From NCBI GenBank assembly GCA_917880885.1, contig OU862913.1, forward strand, positions 22,639,286 through 22,703,285: a stretch of 64,000 bases of DNA. The letters are read 5' to 3'. Source of the DNA: Limnephilus marmoratus (taxonomy: Eukaryota > Arthropoda > Insecta > Trichoptera > Limnephilidae). The position numbers and the translations under genes were made by a program. The notes beneath the pieces were generated by a model, which was not told the origin of the DNA, did no database searches, and worked only from the letters and a program-made list of their open reading frames with translations. Below are positions 19,984 through 32,600 of the stretch, in pieces (the first letter of the stretch is position 1; each line of letters opens with the position of its first letter).

Positions 19984-20730
19984 TAGTTCCACTCAGAAGG
20001 CCACCTGAGCAAAATAATTTCCCTCAGGGCCTATGTCATCTTAGGGGATGCTGTGTGGATTTAAAGGAAAGGAAAGGAAAGGAAGAAGAGGAAGTTCTGG
20101 GGAAGAAATAGGTATGATGGATGGGAAGGAATCTGAGGGTAAATATGTCCAGAAATGACTTATCTTTATATCTCTATATTATAAATTAAAGTCCTCCGCA
20201 GTTTCTGTCTGTTTGTTTGCGATAAACAAATAAACTACTGAAAGATTGTCATGCGGTTTTCACCATTAGAGTGATTTATGAGGAATATTTAGGTATATAA
20301 TTTGTAAAGGTTTTGTGTAAATTGGTTGAAATATAAAGGAGAATATCTGTGTGTGGTGAACGAGTGGGCTGGCAAGCAGGCGATATGGATATGATGGCGG
20401 TGGTTATAAATGTTTGGTAACCAACCAGTAGATGGCGTTGTGTTTCTTTAGTCACAGCAACGCGTGGCCGGGTCAGCTAGTAACGTATAAATCCAACTCT
20501 TCAACTGCGGTGCAAGATGATGGGTCCAGGATTCCGGCTAGAGAGGTCAAAAGACCTCCTCAATCAGTCACCCCCGATCTGGCCCTGCTATCCGAACTGT
20601 GAACTTGAGCACCCCTGCTAAGTCACCAAACGTAGCAAACAACTTGGGGTGACCTATGGCAGAGATGTTGGTTATCCAATAAAGGTTCCCGGGGCGGCGG
20701 TACCCCTTCCCGCCTCCCAAATTACTCCAG
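19984..20730 (+). repeat. Repeat family B split by a Helitron-like insertion
   Basis: The head (CCACTCAGAAGGCCACCTGAG…CCCTCAGGGCC) lies at 19984-20170. The remainder (GATGATGGGTCCAGGAT…GCACCCCTGC…GTTCCCGGGGCGGCGG) lies at 20515-20730. The Helitron-like element at 20171-20482 separates them, so B was present before the Helitron landed. Confidence 0.6.
20171..20482 (+). mobile_element. Helitron-like non-autonomous element
   Basis: It starts near TCTATATTATAAATTAAAG and ends in AGCAACGCGTGGCCGGGTCAGCTAG followed by T, in two pieces: a GC-rich hairpin and the terminal CTAG. These are standard Helitron ends, with insertion at A/T. About 310 bases and no coding content, so it must have been moved by another element's proteins. 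Confidence 0.65.
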
Positions 20731-20739
20731 ACTGCATGT

Positions 20740-21610
20740 TTTTGAAGTGAAAACTTCTTTAGCACATTTGAGATTTGAAACTCGCTGAAACGAATAAAGC
20801 GACACTAAAAAGACAAACACATACATCCATAGGATTTAGCCTGCTAGAAAATGAAAATAATCTAATCTGTCTCCTCTTTGTGCGGTGCTTCGTAGCCTCC
20901 GCACCCTTGTCTACTTTAGTTTTCTGTATTATAATATGCGAGCCCGAGGTGTGTAAATAACCCCAGACCCTCTGAGGTTAATACTCACAGATTTGATTAT
21001 GATAATCTACTTGCGCTGACAAATATATATCACAAAGAATGGCAATCGAAAACTCCAGGGAAAATAACAGATTCACCAAACTTGTGTGCAGTTTTCTTTG
21101 TAGCAAGGGAAGCCTCCGTAAATTAGTCCACTTAAATTCTAGATCAGTAATTCTTTTGTGACTTTGAAATATGCTCAACTAGTTAATTTTCACAATGATT
21201 AGGTAAATAAAATAGCAAAATTTTCCAAAATAACAGATGACAGTTATTCACTTGTTTGAATACTATTTTCAAACTATTTCAGGTGTCTCTGTTAAATCCA
21301 AAGAGTACCTAACTACCACTCTTGTGATATAAATATATTTATTTAAATTTTAAAACAAACAAAATAAACATATTGTAATGCCTAACCAGAAGGTTTCACT
21401 TCTTCAGCGTGTAAATTGCACACTCTGATTTTTTTTAATCCGATTCAAATTGTTTTAATGGAGTGACTTTATAAAGTAGTAGATGTACTTTCTAACATAA
21501 GACAGTGCACCACGTCGTGGCGCATAACTTCCGAACGACTACACCAAATTGGATAATTCTTTTTTTTGTATTCGTTATTGTCAGGACAAGCTTTGTATAA
21601 AACTACTGGT
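20740..21610. other. No gene recognised
   Basis: Short frames only. The stretch at 21500-21620 (CACGTCGTGGCGCATAACTTCCGAACGAC…GAGCTCTGGTATTATAAG) resembles the Helitron-like fragments at 4640-4750. Confidence 0.4.
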
Positions 21611-21619
21611 GAGCTCTGG

Positions 21620-22470
21620 TATTATAAGTTGAATCTATCAGGGACCTTGGGGAAAGGCTTGATTCTAAATTAAACTTTATCCAACACACTAATAATATCA
21701 TCAACAAAGCCAACAAAATGCTAAGATTTATAATTCGTATATCGAAACCTTTTCGAAACGTAAATACTCTAAATTCCCTCTACACCGCATATATCCGCCC
21801 ACACTTAGAACACTGCACACCGATCTGGACTCTTTTCTACCAAGCCCACATTGTTAGGATCGAAAGAATTCAAAAAAAAATTTTTAAACACTTAAATTAT
21901 AAACTTAACCTACACTTTCTAAATTACACCGATTCTATTAAATTTCATCACTTCAACTCCCTTCATACACGACGATTAATTTTTGATCAAATTTTATTAT
22001 TTAAAATTTTAAACAATGGCCTGGACTCACCAGAGCTTACCAATTTAATAAAACTCCATATTCCTTCAAGATTAACCCGACAATCGAATTTACTTCATTT
22101 GCCCACTTGTAGAACAAACTTTAGAAAAAATTCCCCGATTCCTCGAATATGTGCGCAATACAACGAATTGTTTCACAACGTAGACATTTTTAATTTAAAC
22201 CTTCAGAAGTATCGAATAGAAGTAACGCGTGCGATATTGGATTGATACGGGGTGTGGAAGGTATCGAGAGCATCTCATAACCTTATCCTATATTCTCCCT
22301 CCCCTCCCCCTCCTCTCCCCTTCCTCGACCCTTCCTAAGTCTAAAATTTAGCTTAAGATAAATTAAAACTCCATCTAGAAAATATATTAGCATAAGAAAC
22401 TCTTTTGGCTTCACTGCAGTTAACATGTATATTTTTATGTCTTCTGTATGTATATAAGCTGTTTGTTTCT
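21620..22470 (+). pseudogene. 5'-truncated LINE: RT tail and 3' UTR
   Basis: The open stretch 21718-22245 reads NKANKMLRFIIRISKPF, LYTAYIRPHLEHCTPIW and IQKKIFKHL, then PSRLTRQSNL. This is the region after the catalytic RT core in Jockey/CR1-type elements. It lacks the endonuclease and RT core, so it is a dead-on-arrival copy. Its 3' tail runs straight into the (AAAAT)n tract. Confidence 0.75.
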
Positions 22471-22473
22471 TAC

Positions 22474-22968
22474 AAATAAAATAAAATAAAATAAAATAAA
22501 ATAAAATAAAATAAAATAAAATAAAATAAAATAAAATAAAATAAAATAAAATAAAATAAAATAAAATAAAATAAAATAAAATAAAATAAAATAAAATAAA
22601 ATAAAATAAAATAAAATAAAATAAAATAAAATAAAATAAAATAAAATAAAATAAAATAAAATAAAATAAAATAAAATAAAATAAAATAAAATAAAATAAA
22701 ATAAAATAAAATAAAATAAAATAAAATAAAATAAAATAAAATAAAATAAAATAAAATAAAATAAAATAAAATAAAATAAAATAAAATAAAATAAAATAAA
22801 ATAAAATAAAATAAAATAAAATAAAATAAAATAAAATAAAATAAAATAAAATAAAATAAAATAAAATAAAATAAAATAAAATAAAATAAAATAAAATAAA
22901 ATAAAATAAAATAAAATAAAATAAAATAAAATAAAATAAAATAAAATAAAATAAAATAAAATAAAATA
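22474..22968 (+). repeat. (AAAAT)n microsatellite, ~99 units
   Basis: About 495 bases of essentially perfect AAAAT pentamers directly follow the LINE tail. Open frames across it on the minus strand (FYFIL repeats) are artefacts. The array is longer than any other short repeat in the window. Confidence 0.95.
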
Positions 22969-22974
22969 TCAAAA

Positions 22975-23275
22975 TAAAATTTGTATAAAAAAATTGTAAT
23001 AGGTGGCACGCGAACTGTTTGAAAACTGAATGTACCGGGACTGAATGTATGGAATGCGGGAGGTGGGAGGGGGGAAGGGAACTCTGGAGGGGGGTTCGCG
23101 GGACCGAGGAAGGTGGGGAGTGAAGTGGGGAAAGGGAAGGTTGAGGAGGCGGAGTGGGAACACGAGAGGGCAAGGGGACGGGGGAGATGAAGGGGAACGG
23201 GACGAATGGGAAAGGACACGCAGGAAAAAACAATTTCTTTATCAAATGGCATAGCAACGCATGCCGGGAACCAGT
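22975..23275 (+). mobile_element. Helitron-like element
   Basis: It has the family's purine-rich block (23040-23215, GGAGGTGGGAGGGGGGAAGG-type) and ends ATGGCATAGCAACGCATGCCGGG before ACCAGT, in two pieces. This is the same terminus as at 537 and 13284. No protein remnant. Confidence 0.5.
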
Positions 23276-23454
23276 ATAGAATAAACAAGAACACTAGAAA
23301 AGCTTTCCATAGGTAATATAGATTTGAATGGGAAGAAATAATGACGCCAGAGTTTTTTTTGGTTCTTTCCCATTTAGCACGCGTTCTGTCTCTCTTACAC
23401 TAGCCTGACATCGTGTATTGCATACCTCCACTCAAGACAAAACTTTGAAACCTA

Positions 23455-24060
23455 TGCTATATTTGGGGATGCTGTGTTGAGGTCCTCTTAGTGAAAGGAA
23501 GTTCTGGGAAGGAAAAAAGTATGAGGAGTTATAGGAATCCGAGGTGTCCAGTGTGACAGACGAATGAATCCATCCCTCCCACTGCGCTACAAGATGATGG
23601 GCCGAGAGAGCCCGGCTGGAGAGGTAAAATGGTCTCCATCAACCAATCTCTCCCTATCCGGCCCACAACCCATGTGCCGTCAATCCTCAACCCATGAACC
23701 CGGGCACCCCTGCTAGTTCACCAAACGCATCGAATGACTTGGAGTGACCTATGGCAGGACTGTTGGTTAACTATAAAATAGTTCCCGGGCGGCGGTACCC
23801 ATGCACGCCTCCCAAATGACAATAATGGTGGACAGTTTTGAAAGGTTATTTTTTTTACATTAACTCTACATAGGAGGCACTTGGGAAAATAATTTCCCTC
23901 AGGGCCTATGTCACCCGAGACGATGTGTGGAGGGTCTTTTTGAGGAGAGGAAGGAATGAACACTGGTCTTGAAGAGACCCGTGTTGTAGGAAGGAGGAAA
24001 CACAAAGGTCGGCAAATCGTTCCACTGCCGAGCTGTTGAAATCAAGAACGAGTCGAAGAA
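23455..24060 (+). repeat. Repeat family B, two overlapping partial copies
   Basis: The first partial copy, 23460-23810, carries CCCGGGCACCCCTGC, the GACTTGGAGTGACC block and GTTCCCGGGCGGCGGTACCC. A second head starts near 23870 (ACATAGGAGGCACTTGGG…CCCTCAGGGCC) and continues into the CCGAGCTGTTGAA block at 24030. No gene. Confidence 0.6.
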
Positions 24061-24069
24061 GCAACCGGT

Positions 24070-24330
24070 TCTCTCATGTGACGAATGTCAATCGTATACA
24101 TATGTTGGGCACGCGTTTGACGTATTTCTCAACGTATGCACTGGTGTTGAGGGGATCAATGACGCTAGTTCCATTGAAATACCAGTAGAAGAAGGATAGC
24201 ATTCCCACCCGATGACTATGCTCTAAATATTGTAATCCGTTGGTTGAGATGGGATCTAGAGAGTCGAGGGTTTTTCAGGTATTTTGGAGCTTCAAACCGC
24301 TTCCACCTTCAGAGGTGGCTGCCAAATTCT
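24070..24330 (+). pseudogene. LINE 3'-end fragment
   Basis: The stretch around 24115-24200 (GGCACGCGTTTGACG…GTATGCACTGGTGTTGAGGGGATCAATGACGC) matches 61868-62850, where a hAT element interrupts the same sequence. It is a dispersed LINE tail with no intact frame. Confidence 0.5.
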
Positions 24331-24409
24331 AAACATAAGTGGAGAATCGTCAGACTTTTTTAAGTTACTAGACACGCCTACTCAGAATTTCTTTTTTTTC
24401 TTAATTGAC

Positions 24410-24830
24410 GACCTCCGTAGTCCAGTGGCTAAGACTCTTGACTCACATTCCGGAGGTCGCGGGTTCGAACCCGGCATGCGCAAATAAATTTTATTTGATT
24501 AATTTGTGTTATTTCACAATTAATTCATTTAAAATAATATATAGTATATTTGCGGCATGTTCCAGAGTGGAAGATACTATCAGTATCGACCTGGTGTAAG
24601 ACCACCATTCAGAATTGAAACGTTGCTTGAAAATGGCTTAAGCCATGTTTAGTGACCAGATCTGAATAGCCAGGTACTTCCCAACCTTCCTCTTCCCCAC
24701 CTCCTTCCCCTCCCCGCTACCTTCAGCCTCACAACATACCCCAATTGGGGATGCCATAGTCTCACTGGATCCAGACGGGAGCAGTTGAGATTCTTGTGCG
24801 GTATTCACTGTAAAAAAAAAAAAAAAAATT
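24410..24830 (+). repeat. Full-length tRNA-derived SINE (family A)
   Basis: The tRNA-like head has box A TAGTCCAGTGG and box B GGTTCGAACCC. An AT-rich middle follows, then a C/T-rich block, the CCCCAATTGGGG palindrome and an A tail at 24810-24826. About 420 bases. The antisense frame across the tail spells [15 protein letters not shown], which recurs in other copies. It is almost the same as the copy at 46099. Confidence 0.8.
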
Positions 24831-24889
24831 CTGTTTCTTTGGTTTCTGTAAAAGTTATGTCGTATGGAGGTATTCTTTATTATTGACAA

Positions 24890-25057
24890 TTATGAATTAA
24901 CTGCTCTCTTTCTTAATAAAAACATAATACAGGTGATGGAGGTTGACACAAATGGATCTAAAGGTTGAAATAAACAGAACAGTGACAAATCATAATACAA
25001 CAAAATAATAGTTCATGTTACGCTAGGATAGATTAGGAAAGAATAAGTGTGTTGTCA
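24890..25057. other. Short unassigned stretch
   Basis: Non-coding AT-rich sequence between the SINE and the T-rich minisatellite. Nothing recognised. Confidence 0.4.
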
Positions 25058-26475
25058 GTATGCTCTTTGATTCAATTTTCTTCACTGTTGTTTTGTCACT
25101 GCTCTATTTTGTCGCTTTTCTGTTTTGTAATGCATGGTTTTTTTCATTGTTCTATTTTGTAACTATTCTATTTTGTGGCCGTTTTGTTATGTCAATGGTC
25201 TGTTATGTCACTGTTCTGTTTTTCGTTGTTTCGTTTTGTCACTGTTTTGTTTTACTTACCACTATTCTGTTTCGTCACTAAATTGTTTTGTTCTATTTTG
25301 TAAATTTTAAATTCTTTCACTATACTGTTTTGCTGTTGATCTTTTTTTGTGACTACATACTCGTAGTTTTTTCATTTTTTTGTCTTGTTACGATTTTTTT
25401 TTTTTTTTTTTTTAATAACCAATACATATAATATATAATATTGGTGGTAACAATACCTCCCTAATTGAGAAATTCTCGTGTTTAGGGAGGGACCACTATC
25501 AGATTGACAGTACTATACATTATTTTTATTACTGTTACTGTTCTGTTTTGCTGCTGTTCTATATTGTTACTATTCTGTTTATTGACTATTGTATTATTAC
25601 TATTCTTTGTTGTTATTGTTATGTTTTGTCCCTGTTATATCTTTGTTACTGCTCTATTTTGTTACTATTATGTTTTTTTACTGTTATGTAATAAAACAAA
25701 TTGATAACAGAATAGTGACCGATCAGTGTCAGAGTTGCCGTTGCGTTTTTGTGTCCTCCATCACGACACAAGCAACATTCTCCGATTTTTGTGATGGTAG
25801 CAGAAGATTTTAAAATATGGTCCGGTTATTCGTAAACCTATTGTACATAATATAAATGTTTGTCTTTCTTAAAAAAATGTTTTGTCACTATAATGTATTT
25901 GTTAATGCTGTCTATTTGCTTACTTTTCTGTTTTGTTGTTGTTACGTTTTGTCACATTTCTATTTTGTTATTGTTATATTTTGTCACTATTATGTCTTTG
26001 TTATTGCTTTATTTTGTTTTACGTTTTTGTTACAGTTCTGTATTGTTACTGATCTGTTTTATTATCATTCTGTTTTTTTAATATTCTGTTTTGTGACTGT
26101 TATGTCTTTATTACTGCTCTATTTTGTTACGGTTATGTTTTTGTTACCGTTATGTTTTTACTGCTGTTCTGTTTTGTTACAATTCTCTTTTGCTACTGTT
26201 ATGTTTATGTAACTCCTATATTTGGGAACTCTTCTTTTTTGTTACTGTTCTGTTTTATTACTATTCTGTTAAGTCACTTTTTTGTTTTGTTCCTGAACTG
26301 ACTTGTTCCTGCTCTATTTTGTTATGTTTTTGTTACTATTCTGTTTTGTTTCTTTTCTGTTTGGTGACTGTTATGTCTTTGTTACTGCTCTATTTTGTAA
26401 CTGTTAAGTTTTTGTTACTGTTCTGTTTAGTTACTATTCAATTGTGACACTATTCTGTTTTGTCACCGTTCTGTT
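25058..26475 (+). repeat. Imperfect T-rich minisatellite (CTGTTTTGTCA-type)
   Basis: Irregular units of about 16-20 bases (TTTTGTCACTGTTCTGTTT and variants with GTTACTG) fill 25058-25330, 25500-25700 and 25860-26475. Unrelated AT-rich pieces lie between. Phe/Leu/Val-rich frames across it are by-products. The same units recur at 35400-35572 and 35915-36243. On the minus strand it is A-rich and sits in the protease 3' UTR, 24 bases after the stop codon. Confidence 0.85.
26254..26259 (-). terminator. Weak candidate poly(A) signal for the protease gene
   Basis: TTTATT on + (AATAAA on -) lies about 240 bases past the protease stop codon, inside the minisatellite. Other matches exist nearby, so this is only one possibility. 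Confidence 0.2.
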
Positions 26476-26498
26476 ATTTTGAAACCGATTGATTGTGT

Positions 26499-26678
26499 TT
26501 AATGGTCAGGCCAGACGTTCTCTTCGATCCAAGGAATGAATGCGGACACTCTGGTGTAGACGGCTGGAATGCCGGGTTCTCCACAAATGTTCTGTCCAAA
26601 GGAGGTGATACCGATCAGCAGATAGGTGCAATCCACTCTCTCGCTGTTGTATATCTGAAGAGGACCACCGGAGTCACC
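26499..26678 (-). CDS. Protease terminal exon: catalytic Ser
   Basis: Acceptor TTATTTTCAG. It encodes [36 protein letters not shown] and [15 protein letters not shown], then stops at 26499-26501. It contains the catalytic Ser and the standard C-terminal helix. It ends at DH, with no membrane anchor. Confidence 0.92.
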   Translation of the reverse strand, partial: GDSGGPLQIYNSERVDCTYLLIGITSFGQNICGEPGIPAVYTRVSAFIPWIEENVWPDH

Positions 26679-29600
26679 CTGAAAATAATACATCAAATAC
26701 TGAAATCACAGTTGCATCAAATAGATGGTCATCGGAAAACTATCTGTGATTTTACAATGAAATGAGAAGTGTTTTTGTAAGGTATGCTATTTATTTATTC
26801 ACCAAAACATGCAGATAATCTTATTTTTTGTTCCTGCTATTGACGGAAAATGTCTTAGCGATATTTGACCTCTCCCGAAGTATGCTGAATCATGTCAGAA
26901 GTATCAGTCGCAATACTCCAGTGAAAAATATTATGGTATTAAAAATATGTTCATATAGACTAATAAAAACGCAGATTCTGAATATATAAGTTATTTATAA
27001 TTATATCAAATGCAGAGTTCTAAAAAAATTATTAAAAAAATCATTTTTAATCGGGTCACAGAAACACACCGTCAAGTTGGTATTATTGAAATGTTTAGTG
27101 GTGACATCACTGAACACCGTAAAGTCATTTACGGGAATGTAGGTATGGCACAAGCCATTGTTTTAACAACGTTTCATCTTATTAATTTATTTACATACTA
27201 TTTGTAGAGATTTAGTTGTTGTGTTTATTAAAGTATTATTTAGGCCTAAATAATTCCGTTTCAAAATTAAAGGTATCTCTTATTAGTTAATCTCTATTAT
27301 TGAAAATATTCAAAAACTACTGCACGCACAAAAAAATAGTAATTCTACTCTAGAGAGAATACTTCGAACACCGAATTTCAAAATAGTGCCAGTTGAACAG
27401 CTGATTGCCCGATCTTATAGTAACTTTTCGGAAGTGATGACGTCACACAATTCACTACACATACGGTGGTTCTCGGGGATCTTGAAAAATTAAAACTTTG
27501 ACAAGTATTTTAACTATTAAAACTAACTTTAAAAATACACATAAATATGCAGTTATTTAAGCTAGAAGGTAAAAATAATAAAAATTGAACTGGAGTTCCT
27601 TATTGTCATTTGGATTCTTTCAAGTTCAAGGGGGGGAAAGGGCGGCCCGCTTCCGGCCACATCCGATTTGCATGCACCAAGTCTTAAACAGTTTGAAAAG
27701 TGTCCATGGCGCAACGCAGGGGAATTTTGATATCTAAATAAAAAAAGAAAAAATTACAGACCAGCGAATTTTATTTTTGATTTTTATGGAAAATTTTCAT
27801 CGTTCGTAAAACAAAATAGAAAGGGGCGCTTTATAAAAAAATACCTTCGTGGTGCCATAGTGACTGAATTTTCGAACAGTTTAAGACTTGGTTTATGAAA
27901 ATCAGAGGTATGGTTTTTCTGGTTCCATGCCAACTCAGAATGAAACTAACTCAGAACCATTTTAGAAAGGTCATTAAAAGCAATAAAAATTATTTTAATA
28001 TAGACGGTAACCCTAACATAACTAAACCTATTTAACCAATTTTTTATCATCACCCTTAATGACCTTTCTGAGGTGCTTTTGAGTTGGTTTCATTCTCAGT
28101 TGGCCGGTCACCAGTTTTTCTAATACGTTGTCAACCGTGTAGAAAAACGTAGTTTCGAGAAAAACGCTTTCAAAGTTTCGCCGAAGGATAATTCAACATA
28201 AAAACTGTTTAAACGGTTTCATATAAAATGTTGAATCACCGTCAATTTTACGATTTTTTTATAAAATTTGGTGAAAGCAATATTAAAATTGCATCTTTCA
28301 GAAAATTAAATTTAAAATTATTTTTTTTACAGTGTCCTCTTGCCTTAAAGCTTCGATTCAATTTGATCAAGGGAACATGGAGGCGTGTTTGAAGGTGAAT
28401 CAGAGGCCTGTGTGAAGTGAATAAGTGAATAAAAACTATCCACGCTACTATTGTTATTTAATTTTAGCTTTACTTTCTTCTCTTATCTCTTTCTGAGTGA
28501 GCGTTGAGCATCCCAGAGACGAAGATGAACCAACATTCTGTCTTGTCCTTATCCCTACTATGGGGGGGGGGGTCTAACCCTGTCCTTGCATGCTACCACC
28601 AGAGAGACGTCGATCCGAAGCGTAGTCCAACGGATTGCCCGCGCCACCCCTGCGGAGAGTTGTGGGTCTGAAGAAGACCTTGAACGAGCTAGGGGACCTT
28701 CCGCTTTGCCTCCGGCAACCCGACGCTAATCTCCACGGGTTGTTAAATCACCAACCTTCATTCATAGCAACACTTTAGTAACACTTTTTTTCACTTCTTT
28801 AGTAAGAAGCCAGGTAGAGTATAATTCGCCCATTTGGTCCCCATTGTAAAAAATACATTCCGACAACTTAGAAAGGGTAAAGCACAAATTTCTAAGATTT
28901 ATTAACTTTAAGCTGAATATTCCAATTCAAAATATTAACTATGTCCTTTTGATGAAACAACTCAACTTAATTACGATGTCAGATAGGCGTATCATCTCTG
29001 ACCTTGTACTATTAAATAAAATCTTTAATAATTGCATTGACAATCCTGAAATTCTCGCCAAAATAAAATTTTACGTACCGACCAGAAATACGAGGCAAAG
29101 TGCTACCTTCTTCTGTGACAAATTTAAAACAAACTATGAGGCTCATACACCTATAAATAGATTACACCATTTTGGCAATAAATTTGGGAATAATATAGAC
29201 ATGTTTGCAGAATCTGTATTAGTTATAAAACGAAGTAGGTATGACACTATCGAGAAGTCGGCTAAGGGGCATGGAAACTGAACCTCATCCTCGGTATCTC
29301 GCGGACATTATCTTCGCAGGACTGCCGGGAGAATCTGAGAGACGCTGCCTCCGAGGGTGCCAAAATAAAATGTATTGTGATTATCTCTTTTGCATGATGT
29401 ATTCCGATATACAAAAAATGGGTAGAGTAGACAGACTGCCTAACTGCCTACTTTTGTTTTAACTTTTACCTATTCTACCACACCTTCCTATTGTTAGCAG
29501 CATATTTAAATATTGCCGCTTCACACGTTTGGTTTGCTAATCCGCCGTCAGAGGCACTGCTGTCGCCTCTGGCGCCCAACAAGGAAACTACACCAGCTAC

Positions 29601-32600
29601 GGCGGTCGGTAAAGGAGGGAACTACTAACTCTTCCTGGTTGGCAGGACTGGAGGAGAACTACCAACAGCACAGAGGGCGAACGGCTGGAAATACAAATGG
29701 CGGAATATAATCTTGCCGATTCTTGAATGTTGTTATTGTCAATTAACGTGGAGACAATATATTTCATCGTGAATAATAACTTAGCGTTTTATTATTGCTA
29801 ACACTATACAGGGTGTTAAGGAACGTACTTGACTTACTTTAACCAGTGATTCCTGACATTATTTGGAGTAAAAAATGTACATGAAATTTTGGTCTCCGGT
29901 GACATTTTTGATGTTTTTTTTATTTATTTTTTCTACAAAAACATAAAAAAATGGTAGGTGTTGGACAGTTGGAGGTGGGGTAAGGGGTTGGTCGGATTCT
30001 CGGTTGAGTTACCAGTGACGAAGTTCGGAAGAAATTATTTTTTGTTTGATTTTGAAGAAAAAATTTTTGAAAAAAAAAAAAAAGTTGTCAAAAAAAGTCA
30101 CCGGAGACCAAAATTTCATTTACATTTTTTACTCCAAATAATGTCAGGAATCGCTGGTTAAAGTAAGTCAAGTACGTCCCTTAACACCCTGTATAAGAAA
30201 AAAGGTTTGTTTTCCCTATTCTATAATTATAAGTTACTAACATCTGTACATACGAAGCACTTGCATACTGCTTGCTAACACTGTATGCAGGGACATTGGG
30301 GCTTTAGTTCTTTTGATTAAATGTAGAGTCGTTTATATACAAAAAATTGGAGTCCTTGCAAGAACCTTGAAAGGGTAACTATCTGTTACCTATACCAGGG
30401 CAGGTAAGTGGTGGGTCCTCCAAATACCTACTGTGGCGTCTCTCCTGATTGCACAGATAAGTGCGTCGACTTATGAAGTGATAACAAACCTGACAAGTGT
30501 CACGGCTCTCATTCCTGTGTCCATAGCAAGTTTGCGTGGCATTCAGGATCCCCTGCACGAGTTTTGGAGATTCTGCCGCATAGGTTTCACCGCATTCCTC
30601 GAAATTGAATTTCTGCACAGTTGCCTGAAAATGTTTAATTCACCATAAAGACTTGCATTCATACAACATACTTCTCTTAATCACTTAAAGTTATTAAACT
30701 TTTCAAAATATTTAAAATGTCAAATTTGAAGATTTCTATTCTGACGCCGAGGTGAAAAATAAATAATTAGATACTAATTACATATAAGTACATACAAGGT
30801 GTAGTGTCTGACCGAAGTTTTGGTTTCGGTTTCGGTTTCGGCCTAGTTTCGGCCAAAAAACGAGTTTCGGCTTAGTTTCGGTTTCGGCCGCCATCCAGCC
30901 GAAACTACGGCCGAAACCGAAACTGAATTCGGGAGGTTTCGTTCTGCGATCGAACATGTTCGGTGCGCAATATGACCAAAGTTCATAAGAAATTATTTTG
31001 TTCTTAAGATGAAAGCTCCTCATTTAGTTTGAGAGAAAACACTTATTTTTTTCATACATTAAGTATTATTTGCATTAAAAATATTTTGTTATTGTAGGTA
31101 GGGAGGAACTTTTTAATTTTAATTGTATTATTGTAGTTCATTAAAAAGATTATTTGCATTAAAAATTGTTAATGTAGATGGGTAGGTACTTTTTAATTTT
31201 AATTATATTGTAGTTTATTAAAAAGAGTGCCATACAATATGATCAAAGTTTAGAAGAAATTATTTAGTTATGTGGTTAAATACAAAGTGGTTGTTTTAAT
31301 TTTATAACAAATTATTTTGTTCTTAAGACGAAAGAGTATTTTTTGTTTAGTGTACCTAAACAAATTAGGTTTAAAAAAAGTAATTTGGTTTTCTGCCTTT
31401 TATTTTATGTTATTTGTTAATAATGTTCAAATGGGTATTACCTACTATTTATTTTTATTAATATTATTTACGAAGCGATTTAAGATTATGTTTTCTAAAA
31501 CCGTAAATAATTTATTTGAAATAAGGAGTGGTAATTATGCTACGTTTATTTTTAATTCGAATATCAGAGACTGAATGACTAATATATGATTTAAAAATAA
31601 AGGCTGATTTATTGAGATAGACTTTATTTTTCCCACAAAAACATGACCTTATATGGAAGTTTCAGTTTCGGTTTCGGTTTCGGCCGTAAAAACTAGTTTC
31701 GGTCGGACACTAACAAGGTGTAACCGAGGGATTTTAACCCGCAATTCCTGAGAATGTTTGGGGTAAAAATAAAGTCTGTCATTTTGGTGTCTGAAGATAT
31801 ATTTTTACTATTAAAAACAAAAAATATTTTCCCAAAGCTATAGGAATAAACTGAATGTGAGCGATACGCGCGGTTTCGTGTGGTAAACATGCTGTTAGAA
31901 CGAGACGCAACGCTTATCAAGTGTCCGCTGGGCCAGTGTTCCGCAAAGTGTGTGTCGCGGCACAGTGGAGTACCGTGGTCATAAGCTGGTGTGCCTCATC
32001 GCAAAGTTACATTGTCACAAAGTAACATTGCCCCCAGGCTGCACCCGCTTAGGCCGGCCACACACGTCTGAACTATCTATTGGATCGGTAATAAAATAGG
32101 CCAGGCGGACATATTCGCTCACTTAAATGAGCTCAACCAAAAAAGGCAAGGCAGTAGATAATTCTGATATTTTAAAGTCATTGGATAATATTGAAAGCTC
32201 TCGCGCTAAGTTGATGTTATAGATCAGCCACGCTACAAATGGTAGTAACGAAATGTTCCCAAATGCTGCTGATTAAAAATATGCAGGCTTTGATAGTGAA
32301 ACACAGCAGAAAAAATGAACTCATATTTTCCTAAGTGTGACCTATGGACTTGGTACGAAATCCATTCTCAGATAGCATTTCCTTTGGGCACTTACCGATC
32401 AACGAGCAGAAAGAATTCATGAAGCTAAAAACTGATCAGACATTAAAAGTAAAATTTTCCGACACGGATATAGCACATTTTTGACTGCATATAAAGATGA
32501 GTATCCACTGCTTTTAAAGCGTTCTATTGCAACTATATTTCCATTTGCCACGACCTATTTATGCGAATTGGGGTTTTCAACTCTCACTGCGATTAAAAAA

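Noticed and set aside
22283..23294. Two long minus-strand frames (324 and 274 codons) of FYFIL repeats
   Set aside because: They are translations of the AAAAT microsatellite with Helitron-like flanks. Pentamer periodicity keeps all frames open, and there is no gene.
25060..26447. Hydrophobic Phe/Leu/Val-rich frames resembling membrane proteins
   Set aside because: They are T-rich minisatellite read in frame. Unit periodicity, not coding, explains them.
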